Part shown: piece after piece, positions 14,539 through 21,947 of the stretch
Position numbering within the stretch: the stretch's first letter is position 1
Layout of the letters: every line of letters starts with the position of its first letter
Source of the DNA: Acidaminococcus sp.
GTDB taxonomy: Bacteria; Bacillota; Negativicutes; Acidaminococcales; Acidaminococcaceae
Direction of reading: 5' to 3'
DNA: 36,190 nt
Assembly: GCA_019416065.1 (NCBI GenBank)
Contig: DXYB01000019.1
Coordinates: 1 to 36,190 of the forward strand
Notes under the pieces: generated by a model
Databases searched by the model: none
What the model saw: only the letters and a program-made list of their open reading frames with translations
Told to the model about the DNA's origin: nothing
Made by a program: the position numbers and the translations under genes

Positions 14539-15300
14539 ATGAACGTGGTGGAAAAAACAGGCAAGACCGTGGAAGAAGCAGTCGCTGCCGCCCTGGAAGA
14601 ACTTGGGGTAACGCAGCAGGATGTGGACGTGGAAATTCTGGAAGAAGCCCGGCGGGGTATTTTAGGCATTGGCAGCCGGGATGCCAAAGTCCGGTTGACA
14701 GTACGAGGCACAGCCCCTGCCGAAGCAGCTGTTGCGGAAGCAGAAATGGCAGAACCTGCGCCGGAAACTACCGCAGACACGCCGGAAGAGACAGCGCAAG
14801 AAACGGATACTCCACAAGAGCAATCTTTGGATGCAGAAACTGAGCGTCAAGCCGTGGCCAGCGCCGCCAAATCTTTTTTAGAAGCCCTCTTTCAGGCCAT
14901 GGAAATGGATCTTATTATTGAAAAATTTGTCAGCCACAAAGAGGATGCCATTATCCTGAAACTTCACGGCGAAGGCATCGGGGTGCTCATCGGAAAACAC
15001 GGACAAACCCTGGATGCACTGCAGTATCTCACCAACCTGGCAGCCAACAAAGGCCGCAAAGGGTGGAACCGGGTCATCCTGGATGCAGAAAATTACCGGC
15101 AGCGCCGCCGCCAGACCTTGGAACGACTGGCTCAGAACCTGGCGGACCGGGTCAAGCGGACTGGACGCAAAGCCATGCTGGAGCCCATGAATCCCTACGA
15201 ACGGAAGATCGTACATGTGAGTCTGCAAAACGATCCCCAGATCACCACCTATAGCGAAGGAGAAGAACCGTACCGCAAGGTGGTCATCGATTTGAAATAG
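14539..15300 (+). CDS. khpB: KhpB/Jag RNA-binding protein
   Basis: RNA-binding protein linked to cell elongation and division (Jag/KhpB/EloR family), 253 residues. The Jag-N domain is at 1-55 (EKTGKTVEEAVAAALEELGV, RRGILGIGSRDAKVRL). An Ala/Glu/Thr-rich acidic linker spans about 58-105. A KH-type domain follows with the loop GVLIGKHGQTLDALQYL (about 148-164), and an R3H-like end with MNPYERKIVHVSLQ (about 217-230). ATG at 14539 follows AAGGAGGCG. It is the standard partner downstream of yidC. Confidence 0.95.
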   Translation: MNVVEKTGKTVEEAVAAALEELGVTQQDVDVEILEEARRGILGIGSRDAKVRLTVRGTAPAEAAVAEAEMAEPAPETTADTPEETAQETDTPQEQSLDAETERQAVASAAKSFLEALFQAMEMDLIIEKFVSHKEDAIILKLHGEGIGVLIGKHGQTLDALQYLTNLAANKGRKGWNRVILDAENYRQRRRQTLERLAQNLADRVKRTGRKAMLEPMNPYERKIVHVSLQNDPQITTYSEGEEPYRKVVIDLK

Positions 15301-15315
15301 CAACAAGGCAAGTAC

Positions 15316-15356
15316 GGAGTTCCGGACCCATGTGTTCGGAACTTCCTTTTATTTTT
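15316..15356 (+). terminator. Hairpin with T-run between khpB and mnmE
   Basis: GGAGTTCCG (15316-15324) pairs with CGGAACT-T-CC (15337-15346, one bulged T), then TTTTATTTTT. It would reduce or separate expression of mnmE-mnmG-rsmG from the upstream genes; the mnmE RBS GGAGGG follows at once. Confidence 0.75.
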
Positions 15357-15365
15357 GGAGGGAAT

Positions 15366-16736
15366 ATGGAAGATACGATTAGTGCCATTGCATCAGCACT
15401 GGGAGTGGGGGCCATTGGGGTGATCCGGCTGTCCGGATCTAGTAGCCTGTCCATTGCCCAACGCCTGTTTCGTACCACGCATCCCTTAAGCGCCAAGGAT
15501 CCGCGCCGCTTGACCTATGGGCATATTGTGGATCCGGACGGACAGGTGGTGGATGAGGTGCTGGCTGTGTATATGCCCGGGCCCCATTCCTATACGGGGG
15601 AAGATGTGTGCGAGATTCAGTGCCATGGCGGCCGGGAAGCCTTGGAAGCCATTTTGGCACTGACCTTTAAAGCGGGAGCTCGTCCAGCGGAACCGGGAGA
15701 ATTTACCAAGCGGGCCTTTTTAAACGGACGGTTGGATCTGGCGGAAGCAGAATCTGTGATGGATATTATTAACGCCAAAAGCCACAGTGCTCTCTTGGCT
15801 GCCAACCGGGGCCACCAAGGCGCCCTTTCCCGGAAGGTCAAGGACTTGCGGAAACGCCTGCGGGATCTGGTGGTGCAGCTGGAAGCGGTTATTGATTACC
15901 CGGAAGAAGATTTGGAAGACGTGACCTACGGCCAGGCCGAACATATCCTGCAAGAAAGTCAAAGCGCCCTTATGCAGCTGCTCCAAAACGGCACGGCTGG
16001 GCGCGTCCTCCGGGAAGGCCTTCGCATTGCCATTGTAGGCCGGCCCAATGTGGGCAAATCCAGTTTGCTTAATAGCCTGCTCCAGACGGATCGGGCCATT
16101 GTCAGCAATATTCCAGGCACGACCCGGGATATCATTGAAGAACAGATGACACTGGGCGGAATTCCCTTGGTGCTGGTGGATACGGCGGGGCTGCGGGAAA
16201 CAGAGGATACCGTAGAAAAAATTGGGGTAGAGCGGAGTAAAGCAGCCTTAGAAGAGGCCCAGTTGGCCCTGGTAGTGCTGGATGGTTCCCAGGTGCTTTC
16301 CCCAGAAGATAAGGAGCTGCTTACCGCCGTGGCACAGCGGCCCCATCTGGTACTGCTCAATAAGGCAGATCTTCCGTTACAAGTGACTCCAGAGCAATTG
16401 CAGCAGCAATATGGTGCAGGAGCCGTTCAAGTACTCTCTGCCAAAACAGGGCAGGGGCTGGAACAGGTGGCAACGTGGCTGCAGGATTTTGTCTACGGCA
16501 GCGGCAGCGACAGCGAAACGGGCAGCATTACCCAGAATGCCCGGCAGCAGCATTTACTGGAAACAGCGCTGCAAAGTGTGGAAGAAGCGTTACAGGGTGC
16601 CATACAACGGTTGCCCTATGATTGTCTTACCATTGATCTCACCCAGGCACTCCACGATTTAGGAGAGATTACCGGGGAAGAGGTACCGGATGAAATTATT
16701 GATCAAATATTTGCCCAGTTCTGTGTGGGCAAATAA
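15366..16736 (+). CDS. mnmE: tRNA modification GTPase MnmE
   Basis: With MnmG, installs the (carboxymethyl)aminomethyl group on U34 of certain tRNAs. The 456-residue protein has an N-terminal tetrahydrofolate-binding domain (DTISAIASALGVGAIGVIRL). The inserted G domain shows GRPNVGKSS (about 224-232), the G2/G3 region TTRDIIEE and DTAG, and G4 NKAD. The C-terminal catalytic motif is CVGK (453-456). ATG at 15366 is used because GGAGGG precedes it; the earlier ATG at 15330 lies within the terminator region. mnmG follows after 15 bases. Confidence 0.97.
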   Translation: MEDTISAIASALGVGAIGVIRLSGSSSLSIAQRLFRTTHPLSAKDPRRLTYGHIVDPDGQVVDEVLAVYMPGPHSYTGEDVCEIQCHGGREALEAILALTFKAGARPAEPGEFTKRAFLNGRLDLAEAESVMDIINAKSHSALLAANRGHQGALSRKVKDLRKRLRDLVVQLEAVIDYPEEDLEDVTYGQAEHILQESQSALMQLLQNGTAGRVLREGLRIAIVGRPNVGKSSLLNSLLQTDRAIVSNIPGTTRDIIEEQMTLGGIPLVLVDTAGLRETEDTVEKIGVERSKAALEEAQLALVVLDGSQVLSPEDKELLTAVAQRPHLVLLNKADLPLQVTPEQLQQQYGAGAVQVLSAKTGQGLEQVATWLQDFVYGSGSDSETGSITQNARQQHLLETALQSVEEALQGAIQRLPYDCLTIDLTQALHDLGEITGEEVPDEIIDQIFAQFCVGK

Positions 16737-16751
16737 GGCAGGAGGCATGCG

Positions 16752-18632
16752 ATGATCGTTGTGGATCATTATGATGTAGTGGTAGTGGGTGCCGGCCATG
16801 CGGGATGCGAAGCGGCCCTGGCAGCCGCCAGATTGGGGCAGAAAACCCTTTTAGCGACGCTTAGCATGGACAATATTGCCCTGATGCCTTGTAATCCCTC
16901 TGTAGGCGGACCGGCCAAAGGCCATTTGCTGCGGGAAATCGACGCCATGGGCGGGCAGATGGGCCTTGTAGCCGATGCGGCATGTATCCAGATGCGGATG
17001 CTCAATACGGGCAAAGGCTACGCGGTGCAGGCACTACGAGCACAGGATGACAAGGTGCAATACCACACCTTGATGAAAGAAGTGGTGGAAAACCAGGAAA
17101 ATCTGGATGTAAAGCAGCTGATGATTGATAAGCTGCTGCTAAAAAACGGCGCCGTACAGGGGGTAGAAGCAGAGACAGGGGAAGTCTTCGAGGCAGATTG
17201 CGTGATCCTGTGTACCGGGACCTACCTTAGAGGAAAGATTCTCTACGGAGAAGTAGCCTATATGTCCGGGCCCATTGGGCAGCGTTCGGCCATGAAACTT
17301 ACCGGTTCCCTTCAGGAAGTGGGACTGAAACTCATGCGGTTTAAGACCGGAACCCCTGCTCGGGTGGACGCCCGGAGTTTGGATTATAGCCGGATGGAGC
17401 CCCAGTACGGAGACGAGCGGGTACGGAATTTTTCCTTTATGAGCCAGATTACCAGTCGTCTCCAGGTGCCCTGCTATTTGACCTACACCAATCCCCGGAC
17501 CCATCAGATCATCCGAGACAATTTAAACCGCAGCTGCATGTTTAACGGAGCCATTGAAGGGGTAGGCCCCCGGTATTGCCCCAGCATTGAGGCCAAAATT
17601 GTCCGGTTTGCGGATAAGGACCAGCATCAGCTGTTTTTGGAACCGGAAGGGCTACGCACCAATGAGGTGTATGTGCAGGGCATGAGTTCCTCCCTACCGG
17701 CGGAAATTCAGGTGGCCTTTATGCAGACGATCCCCGGATTGGAACACTGTAAAATGATGCGGGCTGGCTATGCCATTGAATATGACTGCCTGGATCCCTT
17801 ACAGCTGCAGGCTAGCCTGGAACATAAACAGATCAGCGGTCTCTTTAGTGCCGGTCAGAGCAACGGTACCAGCGGTTATGAGGAAGCGGCGGCTCAGGGG
17901 CTCATTGCCGGAATCAATGCGGCCCGTAAACTCCAGGGGAAAAAGCCCCTTATTTTAAAACGCAGCGATGCCTATATTGGCGTCTTGATTGATGACCTGG
18001 TGACCAAGGGAACCCTGGAACCTTACCGGATGATGACCAGCCGGGCGGAGTATCGGCTGCTGCTGCGCCAGGATAATGCGGACCTGCGCCTTACCCAAAT
18101 GGGGCGGGATGTAGGACTGGTGGATGATGCCCGCTATGCGGCCTTTACAAAAAAACGGGACAGCATAGAGCGTACCTTGTTCCAACTGGGAAAAATCAAT
18201 CTGCCGCCTTCGGATGCGGTGCAACAAAAATTGGTTGCCCTAGGGTCTACGCCGCTGCGCTCTTCCATCAACATGCTGGAACTTTTGCGCCGCCCGGAAT
18301 TGCACTATGAAAAAATGGCCAAGGCCTTTGCCCTGCCAGAGCTCCCTGTGGATACGGCGGAACAGATTGATGTGCAGGTAAAATACGAGGGCTATATCCA
18401 AAAACAGAAACAGGAAGTGGCACGGGCCCTCAAATTGGAAAATAAGCTCTTGCCGGATGCTATTGACTATACCCAGCTCCATGAGCTATCCAGTGAAGCC
18501 ATGGAAAAACTCAGCAAACAGCGGCCGGTATCCATCGGCCAAGCCAGCCGCATCTCCGGCGTATCCCCGGCGGATGTGAGCGTGCTCATGGTGTATTTGG
18601 AAGCCCAGCGCAGAAAGGGAGAAGCGGTATGA
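16752..18632 (+). CDS. mnmG: tRNA uridine-5-carboxymethylaminomethyl modification enzyme MnmG
   Basis: FAD-dependent partner of MnmE in U34 modification, 626 residues, full length. The dinucleotide fold GAGHAGCE is at 13-20, with PCNPSVGGPAKGHLLREIDA just after it. The signature KTGTPARVD and the second conserved block GQSNGTSGYEEAAAQG are intact. The C-terminal helical domain that binds MnmE/tRNA ends ISGVSPADVSVLMVYLE. ATG at 16752 lies 15 bases after the mnmE stop. The last four bases overlap rsmG (ATGA). Confidence 0.97.
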   Translation: MIVVDHYDVVVVGAGHAGCEAALAAARLGQKTLLATLSMDNIALMPCNPSVGGPAKGHLLREIDAMGGQMGLVADAACIQMRMLNTGKGYAVQALRAQDDKVQYHTLMKEVVENQENLDVKQLMIDKLLLKNGAVQGVEAETGEVFEADCVILCTGTYLRGKILYGEVAYMSGPIGQRSAMKLTGSLQEVGLKLMRFKTGTPARVDARSLDYSRMEPQYGDERVRNFSFMSQITSRLQVPCYLTYTNPRTHQIIRDNLNRSCMFNGAIEGVGPRYCPSIEAKIVRFADKDQHQLFLEPEGLRTNEVYVQGMSSSLPAEIQVAFMQTIPGLEHCKMMRAGYAIEYDCLDPLQLQASLEHKQISGLFSAGQSNGTSGYEEAAAQGLIAGINAARKLQGKKPLILKRSDAYIGVLIDDLVTKGTLEPYRMMTSRAEYRLLLRQDNADLRLTQMGRDVGLVDDARYAAFTKKRDSIERTLFQLGKINLPPSDAVQQKLVALGSTPLRSSINMLELLRRPELHYEKMAKAFALPELPVDTAEQIDVQVKYEGYIQKQKQEVARALKLENKLLPDAIDYTQLHELSSEAMEKLSKQRPVSIGQASRISGVSPADVSVLMVYLEAQRRKGEAV

Positions 18633-19342
18633 GTTTTCAGGCAACGCTGCAACAGGCGGCGGACCAAGCAGGGTATCCGTTAACAGAGTCCCAATTGGCA
18701 CAATTTACCCAGTATGCCACCCAGCTCTTGGAAACCAATAAAAGCCTGAACCTTACGGCGATTACGGATCCGGATGAAGTGGCACTGAAACACATGGTGG
18801 ATTCCCTGTTGGTATATAATCCGGAGCATTTCCATAACAAGACGGTGGTGGATGTGGGAACGGGCGCCGGCTTTCCCGGCCTACCCCTAAAGCTCTACGA
18901 TCCAACCATGCGCCTTACTTTAATTGACGCCCTGCAAAAGCGGCTACATTTTTTAGAAGGGGTGGTGACCTCTTTGGAATTAGAGCAGGTGCGCCTGCTG
19001 CATGCCCGGGCAGAAGATGCAGGACGGGATCCGAAGCTTAGGGAAGTCTTTGATACAGCCGTTTCCCGGGCGGTGGCGGCGCTGCCTGTTTTGTGTGAGT
19101 ACTGTTTGCCACTGGTACGGGTCGGGGGCGTCTGTTATGCTTTAAAAGGCAGTAAGGGACCGGAAGAGGTGGAAGCGGCCCGGCATGCCGTCCAGGTACT
19201 GGGCGGGAAAATTACGGACGTGCGGACCGTTTCTCTGCCCGGACTAGGAGACCCGCGGACACTGATTACCATTACAAAGATCCGCCCTACCCCTAAACCG
19301 TATCCCCGGAAGGCGGGAACCGCTGCCAAACGGCCTTTGTAA
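18629..19342 (+). CDS. rsmG: 16S rRNA (guanine-527-N7)-methyltransferase RsmG
   Basis: Methylates G527 of 16S rRNA in the 530 loop. The 237-residue protein contains NLTAITDPDEVALKHMVDSL and the SAM-binding loop VDVGTGAGFPGLPL (about 74-87), plus SRAVAALPVLCEYCLP and the YALKGSKGPEEVE region. Translation is coupled to mnmG by the ATGA overlap. It is the last gene of the conserved origin-flanking operon. The C-terminal basic tail (KPYPRKAGTAAKRPL) is family-typical. Confidence 0.96.
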   Translation: MSFQATLQQAADQAGYPLTESQLAQFTQYATQLLETNKSLNLTAITDPDEVALKHMVDSLLVYNPEHFHNKTVVDVGTGAGFPGLPLKLYDPTMRLTLIDALQKRLHFLEGVVTSLELEQVRLLHARAEDAGRDPKLREVFDTAVSRAVAALPVLCEYCLPLVRVGGVCYALKGSKGPEEVEAARHAVQVLGGKITDVRTVSLPGLGDPRTLITITKIRPTPKPYPRKAGTAAKRPL

Positions 19343-19424
19343 ATTTCCTTCCTGTTCACAGCTTCTTCATGACTCCATGCTACAATACAATCCAGTGGAG
19401 AAATTGTATACGAGGAGGCGACGT

Positions 19425-19856
19425 ATGAAGAAAAAAATCGTGGCGGCCATGCTGGCTGCCTATATGATGGGGCTGGGAACTCGTGCCCTTCCGGCCCAGG
19501 CATTTGATTTTGGCAGTATTTTAAAGCTGGGCGGTATTGGCTATCTGGTCAGCCAGTTCGGCGATGCCATTAACACCTTTGTGAACAAACTCACTTTGCA
19601 AAAAGGAGTGGGAACCAACTATGCTACAAAGGTTGTACCCATTTTAAGTATGGGCAGCGGCGGCTATATAGGAGCTGCCCAGGTCGTAGGTCCTAAAGCA
19701 AAGGTGGACCAGGTCAAGGCGGTGGGGCAGCTAGAAGCCAGCTTTGCCAAGGTGGCCCGGGTGAAAGCCATGATCCCGTTGGATGCGGACAGCATTACCA
19801 ATATCAATCGAGTAGAAGGGGTGGGCATCGGCGCTATCATTGATTTCAAATTGTAG
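19425..19856 (+). CDS. Small secreted protein of unknown function
   Basis: A 143-residue protein; not recognised. A signal peptide is clear: MKKKIVAAMLAAYMMG, then LGTRALPAQA with an AxA-type cleavage site before FDFGSILKLG. The mature part of about 117 residues is rich in Gly, Val and Ala, lacks cysteine, and has hydrophobic stretches suggesting a beta-rich or membrane-adjacent domain (ILSMGSGGYIGAAQVVGP, INRVEGVGIGAIIDFKL). ATG at 19425 follows GAGGAGGCG; an earlier ATG at 19377 would destroy the signal peptide. It sits between rsmG and the parS/parB locus and ends in the parS palindrome, which probably also acts as its terminator. Export to the periplasm is inferred. Confidence 0.8.
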   Translation: MKKKIVAAMLAAYMMGLGTRALPAQAFDFGSILKLGGIGYLVSQFGDAINTFVNKLTLQKGVGTNYATKVVPILSMGSGGYIGAAQVVGPKAKVDQVKAVGQLEASFAKVARVKAMIPLDADSITNINRVEGVGIGAIIDFKL

Positions 19857-19868
19857 AAATACCCCGCA

Positions 19869-19905
19869 GGGGTAATGTTTCACGTGAAACATTACCCCTG
19901 TTTTT
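19869..19905 (+). terminator. 30-bp palindrome serving as terminator and parS carrier
   Basis: GGGGTAATGTTTCAC (19869-19883) is directly followed by its exact inverse (19884-19898), then TGTTTTTC. As RNA it would form a long hairpin before a U-rich tract. An alternative small stem ACCCC-GCA-GGGGT (19861-19873) overlaps it. Confidence 0.7.
19876..19891. promoter_or_regulatory. parS: parS centromere site
   Basis: TGTTTCACGTGAAACA exactly matches the bacterial chromosomal parS consensus bound by ParB/Spo0J. It lies 160 bases before parB, about 18.5 kb from the DnaA boxes, in the origin region as expected. Confidence 0.95.
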
Positions 19906-19913
19906 CTTTAGAT

Positions 19914-19957
19914 AAAAAGTGTGAAACACGCATGAATACAGGTGTTTCACACTTTTT
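19914..19957. repeat. 16-bp perfect inverted repeat built of parS-like halves
   Basis: AAAAAGTGTGAAACAC (19914-19929) and GTGTTTCACACTTTTT (19942-19957), 12-base loop. It contains GTGAAAC then GTTTCAC, the two halves of parS in swapped order. The T-run on either strand makes it a bidirectional terminator candidate. Confidence 0.75.
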
Positions 19958-20050
19958 ATAATTCATGTTTTCGCGAAACGTGACCGTGAAATTCCACCAA
20001 AAATATGCTACAATGAAATAAAATCATTGTGAGGTAAAGGAGCCGATTGC

Positions 20051-20953
20051 ATGACGGAACAAACCATTGCGATTCCCCTTCAGAAATTGCGCCCCAATCC
20101 GTATCAGCCACGGAAAATTTTTGATCCCCACGTCCTGGATGAACTAGCAGCCTCTATCCGGCAGCAGGGCATCATCCAACCTTTGATTGTTCGCAAAAAG
20201 GACGATCATTATGAAATCGTGGCTGGGGAACGGCGCTGGCGTGCGGCAAGAGAAGCCGGCCTCACGGAAGTACCGGCGGTGATCCGGGCGTATGACGAGG
20301 CAGGCATGATGGAAGTGGCCCTGATGGAGAACATGCAGCGCCATGACCTGGATCCACTGGAAGAGGCCCGGGGCATCCAATCTCTCATCCAGGCCCTGCA
20401 CCTAAGCCAGGAAGAAGCAGCGAAAAAACTAGGAAAGAGTCGTGCCTATGTGGCAAATGCCTTACGCCTGCTTCAGTTGCCACTGGAAGTGGCGGATCTG
20501 GTAGCAGAACGCAAGCTGAGTGTGGGACAAGTGCGGCCACTCCTTAGCCTGAAACGACCGGAAACGGTGATCCGTCTGGCACGGCTGGCATTGCGGGAAC
20601 ACTGGTCCGCGCGGATTATCGAAGAGGCGGTGAAAGCATCCAAACAGGGGATTAACTTTCATGTGCTGACCAAAACGGAAAAGACCCTGTTAAAAGTGAA
20701 GGACAGCCGTGCCAAAAAGTCCTATTCCTCTACAGAACAAAAACTATCCCTTTATGAAAGGGACTTCCAAGAAAGATTGACGCAATATCTAGCTACTAAA
20801 GTGCGGGTTCTGCCGGATGCAAGTAAGGCGGGAGGACAAATTGTGATCTCCTATTACAATGCGGACGATCTAGAGCGGGTGGCAGAGCTGTTGGAACAAA
20901 AACAGGAAACGATAAAGAAAGGAAAAAAGGCCACAGGGACTTTTACGGTGTAA
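20051..20953 (+). CDS. parB: ParB/Spo0J chromosome partitioning protein without ParA-contact peptide
   Basis: DNA-binding CTPase clamp that loads at parS and spreads. The CTP-binding motifs GERRWRA (59-65) and ENMQR (93-97) are intact. The HTH is at about 119-141 (SQEEAAKKLGKSRAYVANAL), and the C-terminal dimerisation tail (VISYYNADDLERVAELL) matches Spo0J. At 300 residues it starts directly at IPLQKLRPNPYQPR. The usual N-terminal extension with the GLGKGLxAL motif that stimulates ParA is absent, and no parA (Walker-type ATPase) flanks it. RBS GGTAAAGGAG precedes ATG 20051; the sequence before it is noncoding. Noc is an alternative because of the position after rsmG, but the parS is of ParB type. 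Confidence 0.93.
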   Translation: MTEQTIAIPLQKLRPNPYQPRKIFDPHVLDELAASIRQQGIIQPLIVRKKDDHYEIVAGERRWRAAREAGLTEVPAVIRAYDEAGMMEVALMENMQRHDLDPLEEARGIQSLIQALHLSQEEAAKKLGKSRAYVANALRLLQLPLEVADLVAERKLSVGQVRPLLSLKRPETVIRLARLALREHWSARIIEEAVKASKQGINFHVLTKTEKTLLKVKDSRAKKSYSSTEQKLSLYERDFQERLTQYLATKVRVLPDASKAGGQIVISYYNADDLERVAELLEQKQETIKKGKKATGTFTV

Positions 20954-20959
20954 GGGATC

Positions 20960-21661
20960 ATGAGTGGAATCGGAACCATTGTAAATGCCGTTGCCATTGC
21001 GGGATGCGGAACCCTGGGGGTGTTTGTAGGCCGGGGGATCCAAAAGAAATACCAGGAAACTATCCTGTACGGACTGGCCTTGTGCGTTATGTTACTGGGA
21101 CTACAGATGGCCTTTAAGGGACAACGAATTCTTTTAACCATTGTCAGTCTGGTATTGGGATCTCTGTCAGGGGAAGCTCTGGACTTGGAGGGGAAGATGG
21201 AGCAGGCAGGCCGCTGGCTTTCTCATAAGGTGGAACGGGGCGGCGGGGACGTTGCGGCCCAGCAGGCATTTACCAAGGGGTTTTTGGATGCCAGTCTAAT
21301 TTATTGTGTGGGGGCCATGGCCATTGTGGGATCCATTCAGGATGGGCTCACAGGCGATCCCACCATCCTCTATACCAAGGCCATGATTGACGGTCTGACC
21401 GCCATTATGTATGCGGCCAATATGGGCATCGGTGTAGCATTTGCCGCCTTGCCTGTGCTGCTCTACCAGGGAGTAATAACCCTTTTGGCTGGACTCTTGG
21501 GTCCCTATGTGACGGATGCCGTGCTGCAGGAGATTTCCGCCAGCGGAGGGCTTATGATCCTGGGAATCGGCATGAATATGGCCGGGCTTACAAAAATCCG
21601 GGTAGGAAATATGCTTCCCGGTCTATTGGTAGCGGCCTTGGCCGCCAGGCTGTTTGGCTAA
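20960..21661 (+). CDS. DUF554-family membrane protein
   Basis: Integral membrane protein of 233 residues of the DUF554 (YdfK/YqgA) family, judged from GTIVNAVAIAGCGTLGVFVG at the start, ASLIYCVGAMAIVGSIQDGL in the middle and GLMILGIGMNMAGLTKIRVG near the end. About six or seven membrane segments are apparent. Function is unknown in the family. It begins 6 bases after the parB stop, with GTAAGGG as a weak RBS, so it is probably co-translated with parB. A promoter and tRNA-Val follow. Confidence 0.88.
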   Translation: MSGIGTIVNAVAIAGCGTLGVFVGRGIQKKYQETILYGLALCVMLLGLQMAFKGQRILLTIVSLVLGSLSGEALDLEGKMEQAGRWLSHKVERGGGDVAAQQAFTKGFLDASLIYCVGAMAIVGSIQDGLTGDPTILYTKAMIDGLTAIMYAANMGIGVAFAALPVLLYQGVITLLAGLLGPYVTDAVLQEISASGGLMILGIGMNMAGLTKIRVGNMLPGLLVAALAARLFG

Positions 21662-21669
21662 AAAGCCCC

Positions 21670-21698
21670 TTGCATCTTTACGGATAAAGAGGTATAAT
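21670..21698 (+). promoter_or_regulatory. Promoter of tRNA-Val
   Basis: TTGCAT (21670-21675), 17-base spacer, TATAAT (21693-21698), ten bases before the tRNA. Confidence 0.8.
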
Positions 21699-21708
21699 AT
21701 TTTGCGTC

Positions 21709-21785
21709 GGGATTATAGCTCAGTTGGTTAGAGCGCATCGCTCACATCGATGAGGTCTACGGTTCGAATCCGCATAATCCCACCA
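21709..21785 (+). tRNA. tRNA-Val(CAC)
   Basis: Acceptor GGGATTA (21709-21715) pairs with TAATCCC (21775-21781); discriminator A and encoded CCA. Anticodon arm CATCG-CTCACAT-CGATG gives anticodon CAC. The D arm AGCTCAGTTGGTTAGAGC and T arm GGTTCGAATCC are standard. Confidence 0.95.
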
Positions 21786-21797
21786 ATTGTATACTAT

Positions 21798-21821
21798 GGC
21801 CGCCTACGGGCGGTCTTTTTT
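21798..21821 (+). terminator. Terminator after tRNA-Val
   Basis: GGCCGCC-TACG-GGCGGTC stem followed by a T6 run. Confidence 0.85.
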
Positions 21822-21871
21822 GTTGCTGAGATATATATACAAAGGTTGTATTAGGAAAATTTTAGCTCCGA

Positions 21872-21900
21872 TTGCATTAGAATATACTTTAGAGTATAAT
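21872..21900 (+). promoter_or_regulatory. Promoter of the DUF234 ATPase gene
   Basis: TTGCAT (21872-21877), 17-base spacer, TATAAT (21895-21900). The -10 lies inside the left arm of the adjoining palindrome, so anything binding the repeat would block transcription. Confidence 0.65.
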
Positions 21901-21930
21901 ACTTATGAGTATAATACTCTAAAGTATATT
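21881..21930. repeat. 23-bp inverted repeat with internal 12-bp direct repeats
   Basis: Arms 21881-21903 and 21908-21930 match at 22 of 23 positions around a TATG loop. GAGTATAATACT occurs twice as a direct repeat (21892-21903, 21907-21918), each itself near-palindromic (AGTAT-A-ATACT). Likely twin operator. Confidence 0.85.
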
Positions 21931-21947
21931 GAAAGGAGAATAGCCTG

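Noticed and set aside
19969..19978. TTTCGCGAAA palindrome considered as a second parS or Noc-binding site
   Set aside because: It does not match the parS consensus, and resembles the Noc site ATTTCCCGGGAAAT only loosely.
20960..21661. Gene after parB considered as a possible ParA
   Set aside because: It is a multi-segment membrane protein of the DUF554 type with no Walker motif.
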